NCBI GenBank assembly: GCA_033809355.1
Contig: JAPXLV010000033.1
Location: 1-31,409 of the forward strand
Length of the DNA: 31,409 nucleotides
Source of the DNA: T3Sed10-213 sp012519365
Lineage (GTDB): Bacteria > Planctomycetota > Phycisphaerae > Sedimentisphaerales > Anaerohalosphaeraceae
Reading direction: 5' to 3'
Of this stretch, positions 25,301 through 31,409 are shown one piece after another. Numbering within the stretch: position 1 is the stretch's first letter; every line of letters starts with the position of its first letter. The notes under the pieces were generated by a model. It was not told the DNA's origin. It did not search any database and saw nothing but the letters and a program-made list of their open reading frames with translations. The translations under genes were made by a program, and so were the position numbers.

Positions 25301-26225
25301 CAAGCCGACCACGGCCAGCAGTTATTACGCCGATGCGGTTCCGGGATACGCCGTCGATGGTCTGGTTTTGGATTATCCGTACATCTGGCATTCTGGGCGG
25401 TTTGATACGGATTTGCAGCCCTGGATACAGATCGATTTGGAAGCGGCTTTTGCGATAGAGCGGGTTTTGATTTATAACCGTAACCACCCCGGCACCTATT
25501 CTCGCAATCGTGATTTTGATTTGGATATTCACGATGATCGAGGTGGGCTTGTCTGGTCGAACTATGATGAAACAACAGGGCAAGGTGAATTGATCAATCC
25601 GGGCAACCGGATGAACAGCCCGGCGGTGATTGATTACATCGTGCCTTACAACGCCTTGGGGCGTTTTGTCAAATTGACCAAACGAAGTGGTTTAGTGGGG
25701 GATGCGGCCACGGCCAATATTTCGGAAATTGAGGTTTGTCCGAGGCTTTTGGTAGCGCCGGTAACCGGTCTGACGGTTCAGGGTGGTAAACAATCGGTGC
25801 TGTTGAGATGGGACATCCACCCCGATCCTGCGGCGGATTTTTGTATCTATCGACGCAGCCAGACCGACAGCGACTATTTTCGGCTGGCCTATAGCGGAGG
25901 GACAACTGCCTTTACAGACACAACGGCGATGCGGGGGACGTGGTATTATTATAGTGTAACGGCGGTGGACGACCGAGGTCATGAGTCCGGCTATTGCCCA
26001 GAGCAGCCGGCGGCACTCATTTTGTCGGCCGATCTGGACAACGATAACAAGGTGGATTGGACGGATTTTTCCGTTCTGAGCCGCCAATGGCTGACGGATG
26101 GTTTTATGATACCTTCGGCGGATATAGCTCCGGAGGGAGGCGATGGCATCGTGAATATTGACGATTTACTTGTCGTGATCGAACAATGGCTGATAAATAA
26201 TTTTATGGAAAGGACAGATTCATGA
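22326..26225 (+). CDS. secreted beta-helix (pectate-lyase-like) protein with F5/8C, Fn3 and dockerin domains
   Basis: A 1299-residue modular exoprotein. A GGGGG tract lies just before the ATG. The N-terminus has a basic segment and then a hydrophobic signal (about 18-35). A right-handed beta-helix domain (about 95-500) opens with DDTKQIQNAID and VLLKAGRYQV...VVLRGEGQ, typical of pectate-lyase-superfamily folds. It includes GPHHRWSTGALFDNVY and GSGHGWSGAQIVFWNC motifs. Next come an Ig-like domain (about 559-635; EYQWYE), F5/8-type-C domain 1 (about 639-790; ARTSS...ADKAVDG...WWVVD), Fn3 modules (about 796-885 and 888-985), F5/8C domain 2 (988-1140), a third Fn3 (1143-1230), and a two-repeat dockerin (1234-1290; DLDNDNKVDWTDF and GDGIVNIDDL). 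Its end overlaps the GH97 start as ATGA. The substrate is not determined; a uronate-containing glycan is plausible from context. Confidence 0.8.
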   Translation: MGYLSAYRRKHRYFFQESLFLSGMLYLVSGTLAFGVQSRLAYLGDDGILTYGLYANEGETAVVNRLAEFSVCGYRGGGVAIADVPVSVTVRPQSGDDTKQIQNAIDTVSSYPPDADGFRGAVLLKAGRYQVSSSLRIGSSGVVLRGEGQDSLGTVLEAVTPSDYDVIVLGSGSGSYGVQSGTIRAITTAYVPAGAIQFEVDNAAGYSVGEFIIVQRTPNQFWIDDLAMGQWGWTPSGYNVEYERHIAAILGNTVTVDAPLVDVIQDKYGGGRIYKPTMISRIRQSGVENLRIESCYNGQTDEEHPWNAVRVRYAEDCWVRGITAQYFAYSCVNVSAYARRVTIEDCAFLDPKSLITGGRRYSFNLESTATRILFQRCYSQESRHDFVLGSKTRGPNTFVDCYADRSFADSGPHHRWSTGALFDNVYSSNTLAVENRQSSGSGHGWSGAQIVFWNCQATNQKCDAPKGAMNFAIGSRANKREGSWAPEEPFGWWEHQWQVVTPRSLYFQQLADRRGEAAVDAVALPAQREGRIWDALSAWKGEDRFQPCPLRDEPKDQPLVIGASVIFEVVPQPNAAIVEYQWYEVFDSDYIRIGDNGPLLILSNAQASDFGRTFFCRVVTDKGPYWSERAKIVNAAGPTNIALGQPARTSSVYGSSYTADKAVDGQAATFWNSAASDDYPWWVVDTQQPYSIAVVRFINRATATASLLARLSDLQVEVLDGPWPECEVIFTSALINPGNVMNIQNEGPNGQLTCPLPPLTTGRYVRVSKLTGPGQSYSDTQTNIAEIQVFAAASIPPAPEQLTAQPDDGKITLNWQNIDDADICGYVVYRSTTQGGGYRRIAEALTECVYRDESELDINKRYYYCVRAENTAGQLSNFSNEAAARPQFSPAAPRGIGAAGSDGVVYLVWQPATQPDFLHYTVYRSRFADSGFLPIVEGVTGCEYLDESVENGKTYYYTLTITNEEGTESAFCEPTAVIPSVWANFPENAALHKPTTASSYYADAVPGYAVDGLVLDYPYIWHSGRFDTDLQPWIQIDLEAAFAIERVLIYNRNHPGTYSRNRDFDLDIHDDRGGLVWSNYDETTGQGELINPGNRMNSPAVIDYIVPYNALGRFVKLTKRSGLVGDAATANISEIEVCPRLLVAPVTGLTVQGGKQSVLLRWDIHPDPAADFCIYRRSQTDSDYFRLAYSGGTTAFTDTTAMRGTWYYYSVTAVDDRGHESGYCPEQPAALILSADLDNDNKVDWTDFSVLSRQWLTDGFMIPSADIAPEGGDGIVNIDDLLVVIEQWLINNFMERTDS

Positions 26226-28108
26226 GGATGTTACACAGGTCGAGACGTTTATTTCTTCCCTTTCTGCTTATTTTGCTCACGGCCGCAGGCCTCAATTCTG
26301 CAGCAGATTATTCGGTGGCCTCGCCGGACGGAAACATTGCCGTTACGGTGACGGTCGATGAGGAGAACGGGACATTATTCTATCGCATTGAAAGTCGAGG
26401 CAGCGAGATTGTTTCGGCCAGTCCTGTCGGCATCCATACCAGCCGGGGTGATTTTCGCACCGGATTGACGTTTGTAAGCCAATCTGTCAATGAAATCAAT
26501 GAGACCTATATCCTGCCGCATGGGAAAGTTTCGACCTACAAAAATCACGCCAACGAACAGACTCTGCGTCTGAGCAAAAACGGGCAATCCATTGAAATAC
26601 TGTTTCGTGCTTACAATGACGGAGTCGCCTTTTGCTTTGTCATCCCCGGCAGCGGCGAAATCGAGTTTTTTGAGGAAACCAGTGCCATCCATTTGGCCGG
26701 ACGGGACGTTACCTATTGGGGGCAGCAGCATCCCAATCGATATGGCTATGAGGGTTCCCTCGGGCCGGTCACCGCAGACCGTTTATCCGTTCCGGTTCTG
26801 GCCTGCCTCAAAGACAGCGGCCATTATGTATTGATGGGTCAAGCGGCTACCTATGGACATTATATTCAGCCGCATTTTGAACGCTCAGGGTCGGCCTTTC
26901 GGTATTGTTTTCCGCTGGATCAATCGCGAATCGGTCCGGTTCGCAGCACGCTTCCGTTCCAATCACCGTGGCGAATGATTATTATTTCGCCGAGTACACC
27001 GGCTCGGATCGTCGAGTCGTATTTGGTGGAAAATCTCAACCCGTCCACCGATTCAAGACTGCTGAATCCCGATGGTACAGTCCGGCAATGGGTTCGTTCC
27101 GGACGGGCGATGTGGGATTATATAGCCGGCGACCGGGACAATCCGATAATGTGGGTGGATTTAGTCGCAGCGATGGGGTGGGAGTATTATCTGGCGGATG
27201 CGGGATTTGCCGATCGCTGGGGTGGTGAGCAAGCCGTTCGCAAAGCAATCCGCTATGCCGCTTCGAAAAATGTCGGTATTATCGGCTGGGCGCATACGCG
27301 CGACTATGACACCTACGAAAAAGCCGCCGCCGCGATGCGCCGTTATGCTGAATGGGGACTAAAGGGCGCCAAGATTGATTTCTTTGACCATAACACCCAT
27401 GATGAAAATCCGACGCAGTGGCGCGATTATGAGGATACGCAGCGGAGTCTTCAGATGCGCGACTGGATATTCGAGCTGGGTATTGAGAACCGTTTCGTGC
27501 TGGAGCTGCACGGCAATACGATGCCGAGCGGCGAACGACGGCGCTATCCCCATTTGATGACGCTTGAAGGGGTTGACGGAATGGAACGAAAAACCAAACC
27601 TGCCGCCAATGACCTGACGATTCCCTATATGCGGAACGTCATGGGGCCGGTTAGTTATACGGTTATCCATTTTGACAGATCACCCGGGTCCGATGCCTAT
27701 CAACTGGCGATGCCCATTGTGTATGAAGCCGGCATCATGATTTACGCCGAACATGGACAGAAGCTGCTTGCCTGGACCGGCAAAGAGATGATTCAGAAGA
27801 TTCCTTCGGCCTGGGACGAAACTCGATTTATCGAAGGCAAGCCTGCCGAATACATTCTCCTTGCCCGACGAAAAGGACAGGACTGGTTCGTTGCCGGTAT
27901 GACCGACCAGGCGCGCACGGCTGTGTTTGAGCTGGACTTTCTGGATGAAAATTGTAGCTATGCCGCGCTTATCTTTAGAGATCAGACACAGGACGCGATG
28001 GACAGAGAAATACGAACCGTTACGCGTGCAAGCATGCTGTCGATTCCCATGCTGCAGCGGGGCGGCTTTGCGATGCACCTTAGCCCCGTTGCCCCGGTTG
28101 CTCCTTAA
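26222..28108 (+). CDS. GH97 glycoside hydrolase, probable retaining alpha-galactosidase type
   Basis: Secreted GH97 enzyme of normal length (628 aa) with a signal peptide (about 8-28). The N-terminal beta-super-sandwich shows SPDGNIAVTVTV, GDFRTGL and EILFRAYNDGVAFCFVIP. The (beta/alpha)8 domain contains GWEYYLADAGFAD, IIGWAHTRDYD and GAKIDFFDH, where D386 sits at the position of the Asp nucleophile of retaining GH97 members. LELHGNTMPSGERRRYPHLMTLEGVDGMERK follows, with E449 and E455 as acid/base candidates. A C-terminal beta domain ends the protein. Inverting GH97 enzymes (SusB type) use Glu bases and lack this Asp, so alpha-galactosidase-like retention is favoured. Translation is probably coupled to the upstream gene through the ATGA overlap, with AAAGGA about 8 nt before the start. 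Confidence 0.85.
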   Translation: MRMLHRSRRLFLPFLLILLTAAGLNSAADYSVASPDGNIAVTVTVDEENGTLFYRIESRGSEIVSASPVGIHTSRGDFRTGLTFVSQSVNEINETYILPHGKVSTYKNHANEQTLRLSKNGQSIEILFRAYNDGVAFCFVIPGSGEIEFFEETSAIHLAGRDVTYWGQQHPNRYGYEGSLGPVTADRLSVPVLACLKDSGHYVLMGQAATYGHYIQPHFERSGSAFRYCFPLDQSRIGPVRSTLPFQSPWRMIIISPSTPARIVESYLVENLNPSTDSRLLNPDGTVRQWVRSGRAMWDYIAGDRDNPIMWVDLVAAMGWEYYLADAGFADRWGGEQAVRKAIRYAASKNVGIIGWAHTRDYDTYEKAAAAMRRYAEWGLKGAKIDFFDHNTHDENPTQWRDYEDTQRSLQMRDWIFELGIENRFVLELHGNTMPSGERRRYPHLMTLEGVDGMERKTKPAANDLTIPYMRNVMGPVSYTVIHFDRSPGSDAYQLAMPIVYEAGIMIYAEHGQKLLAWTGKEMIQKIPSAWDETRFIEGKPAEYILLARRKGQDWFVAGMTDQARTAVFELDFLDENCSYAALIFRDQTQDAMDREIRTVTRASMLSIPMLQRGGFAMHLSPVAPVAP

Positions 28109-28168
28109 AGAATCGGTCAGCCTAAGGACGTTTTTGAGGCAAGTACCCCTGTACAGGAAAGAAGAGAG

Positions 28169-30898
28169 ATGTTCAATTGTTTTTGTCGGTGTGCGGTATA
28201 TGGCATTGCGGCGGTATATTTTGTGGGTGCGGCACAAGCTGCACCGGTTGAGGCGGATTCCATTGCTGCACTTCAACAGCGGATCAATAGCGCTATGCCG
28301 GGCGATCGGATCATCGTTGTCGATGGCAGTTACCTCACAACCGCTCCGATTACGGTCAATCAAGCCGGCACAGCAGCCCAGCCGATTATTATTGAAGCTC
28401 AGTCCATCAGCGGCGTTGAGATTTCGGGAACGCACGGTTTCAGCCTCGACAGTCCGGCCGCTTACATTCTTATCCGCGGGTTTAAGTTTACACATCCGGC
28501 CGGCGGCAACACCATTCACAGCGGAGCGGCTCACTGCCGTTTCACGCGGAACATTTTTGAATGTTCCGGTGCGGGTAATTTTTTGCTTGTGGCCGGTCAT
28601 GATACTGAAATCGACCATAACGAGTTTCTCCACAAAGGCACCGACGGCAATATGATTGACGTGCGCGGCTCAGGCGGTCAGATTGCCCGTCGGGTTTGGA
28701 TTCATCACAACTATTTTCATGATTTTTTCCCTTCCGGTTCGGGCGATGCCGAAACGATTCGCTTTGGGCTGAGCGGGTTGAGTATGTCCACCGGTGAGGG
28801 ACGGATCGAATACAATTTGTTTGTCAACTGCCGCGGGGAGAATGAACTGATTTCAAACAAATCCAGCGGCAATACCTACCGCTACAATACTTTTCTGAAT
28901 TCGGCGGGTGCCCAGCTGACGCTGCGACACGGCAACGACTGTCTGGTCTACGGCAATTACTTTCGCGGCACTGACGGTCTTCGCGTTTTCGGCGACCGCC
29001 ACCTGATCTTTTCCAATTATTTTGAAGGCAACACGCAAGGTGTTCAGATGGGCAACGGCGGCGGTGAGGTGGCCGAGGGTGCTGCTCTGACGAGCCATGA
29101 CCGTCCCGATGATGGGGTTGTCGCATTTAATACGTTTCTCAATAACAACACGCATTACCGCATGGCCGGCCGTACCCATGGCCTGGGCGCTGTACGTATT
29201 ACGGTTGCTAACAATATTTTTCAGGGCGGCGGAACCATTGCCGATCTTAACGGTCCATATACCGGATCGTGGCTGGGCAATATTTGCTGGAACACCGGCA
29301 GTGCCGGCGATATGCCGTCCAGCGGTTATCAAATACGCAATCCGCTTCTGTCTGCCGATGCGAATGGCATCGTCCGTCTTCAGGCGGCCAGCCCCCTCAT
29401 CGATGCAGCTGCCGGTTCGTTTCCCTTTGTCACGGTCGATATGGACGGCCAGCCGCGGGATGCCAACCCCGACATCGGGGCGGACGAGTTTTCTGATGCC
29501 CCTGTGGTCGCCCGGATTCTGACCGTTGCCGATGTGGGGCCCTTTTCCAAAGGGCTTGACCCTGTCTCCCATACGCTGAGCCATGAATCAGCGTCTGCCG
29601 GGACCGGCCTTCGGTCTGAAAGTTCTGTTTGTGATTGGTTAGAGAGATATCTGAAAGAGAAGAAAATAGCGGATTGGCCGACGGGGCTTTTGCAAGCCGG
29701 CGACAATCCAACGGACATGTCATTGAAAAAGACATCACGGACAGATCTGGCCTTGGCGGTGGCACGGATAGACTGCGAACGTATCCTCAAATTGGCCCGG
29801 TCCTGCCTGTCCATCGAACCGATATCTCTTCGCGATTATCCGGCCCCTGCGGATTATGTCGGGCCCGGCGACTTTTATTCCATGGGAGACTACTGGTGGC
29901 CCAATCCCGATACCGAAGATGGTTTGCCTTATGTGCAGCGGGACGGTCAGTCCAATCCGAATAATTTTACGGATCATCGGATGGCTGTTCGGCGGCTCCG
30001 TGACGCGGTCGCGGCGTTGACGGCAGCGTATGCATTGGAGGGCAACGAACAATATGCTCAAAAAGCGGTGCAGCTGCTGAACGTTTTTTTTGTGGATAAA
30101 GACAAGCGAATGAATCCTCATTTGATGTATGCCCAGGCAATTCCCGGGATAACCAAAGGACGCGGCATCGGCATTATCGATACACTGCATCTGGCAGAAG
30201 CGGCGATCGCGATTGACATTCTGAAGACGTCGGATGCGATGAGCTCAGAAACGCTCGATGCACTGAAACAGTGGTTTTGCGACTATCTGAATTGGATGAC
30301 CACCCATCCTCAGGGCCTTGAAGAGATGAATGCAAAGAATAATCATGCCGTAGCCTATTGGGTTCAGGCGGCAGCCTTTGCCCGCCTGGTCGGCGCTGAG
30401 GACAAACTGGAGTTGGCACGGCGTTGCTTTAAGGAGGTCATAATGCCGTCTCAAATGGCACAGGACGGCAGTTTTCCCCGCGAACTGGCCCGCACCAAAC
30501 CCTATGGTTACTCTATATTTCAGTTGGACAATATGTGCCTGCTGTGTGAGCTGCTTTCAACCGAGGAGGACAATCTCTGGATATACAGGCTGCCCGACGG
30601 AAGAACAATGCAAAAGGCGATGGATTTTTTGTTTCTGTATCTGAAAGATAAGTCAAAATGGCCATATCGTGCGGACATTGAGCATTTCGAAGATTGGCCG
30701 GTTCGCCAGCCTTGCCTGCTTCTGGCTGGATACGCTTTCGGACGGCCGGAGTATCTGGCGCTGTGGAAGAGGCTGGATCCTGATCCGACGAATGAGGAAG
30801 TGCAGCGAAATATGGCGGTTACTCAGCCGCTGTTGTGGTTACTCAGAAGCGATGAAATTCCGCTGCTGAAAGTTAATTCTTGCTCTTGGGGAAATTAA
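28169..30898 (+). CDS. fused PL6-PL38-like polysaccharide lyase (alginate/uronan lyase)
   Basis: Two lyase domains in one 909-residue secreted polypeptide. After a signal peptide (to about residue 25, AAQA), residues 27-445 form a PL6/chondroitinase-B-type beta-helix. It has AMPGDRIIVVDGSY, the calcium-site acidic residues in GENELISNK (E224, E226), and the catalytic pair K231 (SNKSS) and R253 (LTLRHG), then YGNYFRG and IDAAAGSFPFVTVDMDGQPRD. A linker (about 446-520) leads to an alginate-lyase-superfamily alpha/alpha-barrel of PL38 type (about 521-893), with DYWWPNPDTEDGLPYVQRDG (574-593), NPHLMYAQAIPG, NAKNNHAVAYW (His726) and GYSIFQLDNM (Tyr780, Tyr781). PL6 members act on alginate or dermatan; PL38 members on glucuronan-like or alginate chains. 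It lies 60 bases after GH97 with a purine-rich ribosome binding site. Confidence 0.88.
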   Translation: MFNCFCRCAVYGIAAVYFVGAAQAAPVEADSIAALQQRINSAMPGDRIIVVDGSYLTTAPITVNQAGTAAQPIIIEAQSISGVEISGTHGFSLDSPAAYILIRGFKFTHPAGGNTIHSGAAHCRFTRNIFECSGAGNFLLVAGHDTEIDHNEFLHKGTDGNMIDVRGSGGQIARRVWIHHNYFHDFFPSGSGDAETIRFGLSGLSMSTGEGRIEYNLFVNCRGENELISNKSSGNTYRYNTFLNSAGAQLTLRHGNDCLVYGNYFRGTDGLRVFGDRHLIFSNYFEGNTQGVQMGNGGGEVAEGAALTSHDRPDDGVVAFNTFLNNNTHYRMAGRTHGLGAVRITVANNIFQGGGTIADLNGPYTGSWLGNICWNTGSAGDMPSSGYQIRNPLLSADANGIVRLQAASPLIDAAAGSFPFVTVDMDGQPRDANPDIGADEFSDAPVVARILTVADVGPFSKGLDPVSHTLSHESASAGTGLRSESSVCDWLERYLKEKKIADWPTGLLQAGDNPTDMSLKKTSRTDLALAVARIDCERILKLARSCLSIEPISLRDYPAPADYVGPGDFYSMGDYWWPNPDTEDGLPYVQRDGQSNPNNFTDHRMAVRRLRDAVAALTAAYALEGNEQYAQKAVQLLNVFFVDKDKRMNPHLMYAQAIPGITKGRGIGIIDTLHLAEAAIAIDILKTSDAMSSETLDALKQWFCDYLNWMTTHPQGLEEMNAKNNHAVAYWVQAAAFARLVGAEDKLELARRCFKEVIMPSQMAQDGSFPRELARTKPYGYSIFQLDNMCLLCELLSTEEDNLWIYRLPDGRTMQKAMDFLFLYLKDKSKWPYRADIEHFEDWPVRQPCLLLAGYAFGRPEYLALWKRLDPDPTNEEVQRNMAVTQPLLWLLRSDEIPLLKVNSCSWGN

Positions 30899-31008
30899 AG
30901 GAGAGAATGCATCATATCTTTCGCACTTTGAGAAGTGGATAAAAAGCCTTTTTTTGGTCGATAGTAAGTGAAACGATCAGATATCCCAAGGACTTTATTC
31001 AGGAAGTC

Positions 31009-31388
31009 TTATTTCAGTTCTTCATCGAAAACTACTGCGACCTTTCCGCATTTTTTGGCGGCCATCAGGGTATACGCCTCAGCGACCTGATCCAACGAAA
31101 AGCGATGGGTTATCAGCTTTTCCGGGTGAATCCTCCATCGGACAATACGTTCGACCAACTCTTCCATTCGCCAGATGCTGGTTACCCATGAGCCAAATAG
31201 GGTCTTCTGGTCGTGTATCATATCCGGCGAGGGTTGGAAACTGCACGTGCCGCCTTCGCCGATAAAGACGATTTTCCCCCATTTGCGTGCGGCCTGGATG
31301 CAGGTAAGACGCGCCTTGTCGTCTCCTGAGCAATCGATGGTTTTTTCCGCCCCATGTCCGCCGGTCAGGTCACGCACCTGTTGTAAAT
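31009..31388 (-). CDS. medium-chain zinc-type alcohol dehydrogenase, C-terminal part (5' end beyond the contig)
   Basis: About 126 C-terminal residues of a medium-chain dehydrogenase/reductase (sorbitol/threonine/alcohol dehydrogenase-like). They include VRDLTGGHGAEKTIDCSGD from the Rossmann domain, AARKWGKIVFIGEGG, and the closing substrate-domain helix PEKLITHRFSLDQVAEAYTLM...GKVAVVF. The frame stays open upstream of the GTG at 31377 to where the adapter begins at 31389, so the GTG is not the real start and at least 200 N-terminal residues, including the zinc ligands, are missing. It converges on the lyase operon. It may oxidise or reduce a sugar or uronate-derived product, but that is only context. 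Confidence 0.8.
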
Positions 31389-31409
31389 CTGTCTCTTATA
31401 CACATCTGA
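31389..31409. other. Nextera transposase adapter left on the contig end
   Basis: The first 19 of these 21 bases are CTGTCTCTTATACACATCT, the Nextera/Tn5 mosaic-end adapter, and the final GA agrees with the start of the read-2 adapter extension. The preceding coding frame is interrupted exactly here. It is a library artefact and not genomic sequence. Confidence 0.95.

Noticed and set aside
23973..25583. 536-codon open frame antisense to the beta-helix gene
   Set aside because: Lies wholly within a well-supported gene on the other strand and reads as low-quality protein (Ile/Arg/Gly-rich) without signal peptide or motifs. Codon bias of the sense gene explains it.
30937..30958. A-run/T-run near the end of the lyase gene as a terminator
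   Set aside because: Only about five A-T pairs with a tiny loop; too weak to call a Rho-independent terminator.
1..31409. CRISPR arrays, tRNA or rRNA genes, prophage or defence genes
   Set aside because: No regularly spaced repeats, no cloverleaf or rRNA-like segments, and no phage, toxin-antitoxin or restriction genes were recognised.

Overview
The window looks like a metagenome-assembled contig from a polysaccharide-degrading bacterium of the Planctomycetota, probably the Phycisphaerae/Sedimentisphaerales side. This is inferred from gene content: secreted LamG/Ig/dockerin-like proteins in tandem, a Rhodopirellula-type ECF sigma factor overlapping a FecR-domain membrane protein, carboxynorspermidine decarboxylase, and many secreted CAZymes with no SusC/SusD pair. 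No rRNA or other marker confirms it. The last 21 bases (31389-31409) match the Nextera transposase adapter, so the true sequence ends at about 31388 inside a gene.

Left part (1-7403), housekeeping: a possible CDS tail, a DUF2330 membrane protein, dnaX and recR three bases apart (no ybaB between them), a phasin-like coiled-coil protein followed by a UbiB/ABC1 atypical kinase, and nspC for polyamine synthesis. Good sigma-70-like promoters precede dnaX and the phasin/ubiB pair.

Middle part (7404-10698), transition: a minus-strand secreted LamG/Ig/half-dockerin protein converges on nspC across a strong terminator. A 968-bp intergenic stretch follows and holds a truncated IS256-family transposase remnant.

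Right part (10699-31388), carbohydrate locus: a secreted GH95/DUF5703-like (alpha/alpha)6 enzyme; an ECF sigma factor overlapping a FecR protein whose C-terminus resembles a carbohydrate-binding NPCBM domain; three tandem secreted LamG/Fn3-like/Ig/half-dockerin proteins; then a tight CAZyme operon. The operon encodes a 1299-residue beta-helix protein with two F5/8-type-C domains and a full dockerin, translationally coupled to a GH97 enzyme, followed by a PL6-PL38 fusion lyase. A 5'-truncated medium-chain alcohol dehydrogenase converges on it at the contig end.

Working model (inference): the locus senses and degrades a uronate-rich polysaccharide, alginate or glucuronan-like and perhaps decorated with galactose or fucose. 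The sigma/FecR pair would act as the switch and the LamG/dockerin proteins as surface binding or scaffold components. The most unusual items are the PL6-PL38 fusion, the glycan-binding-like domain on the FecR protein, and a shared 45-residue C-terminal module with a conserved cysteine pair in the three tandem LamG proteins.
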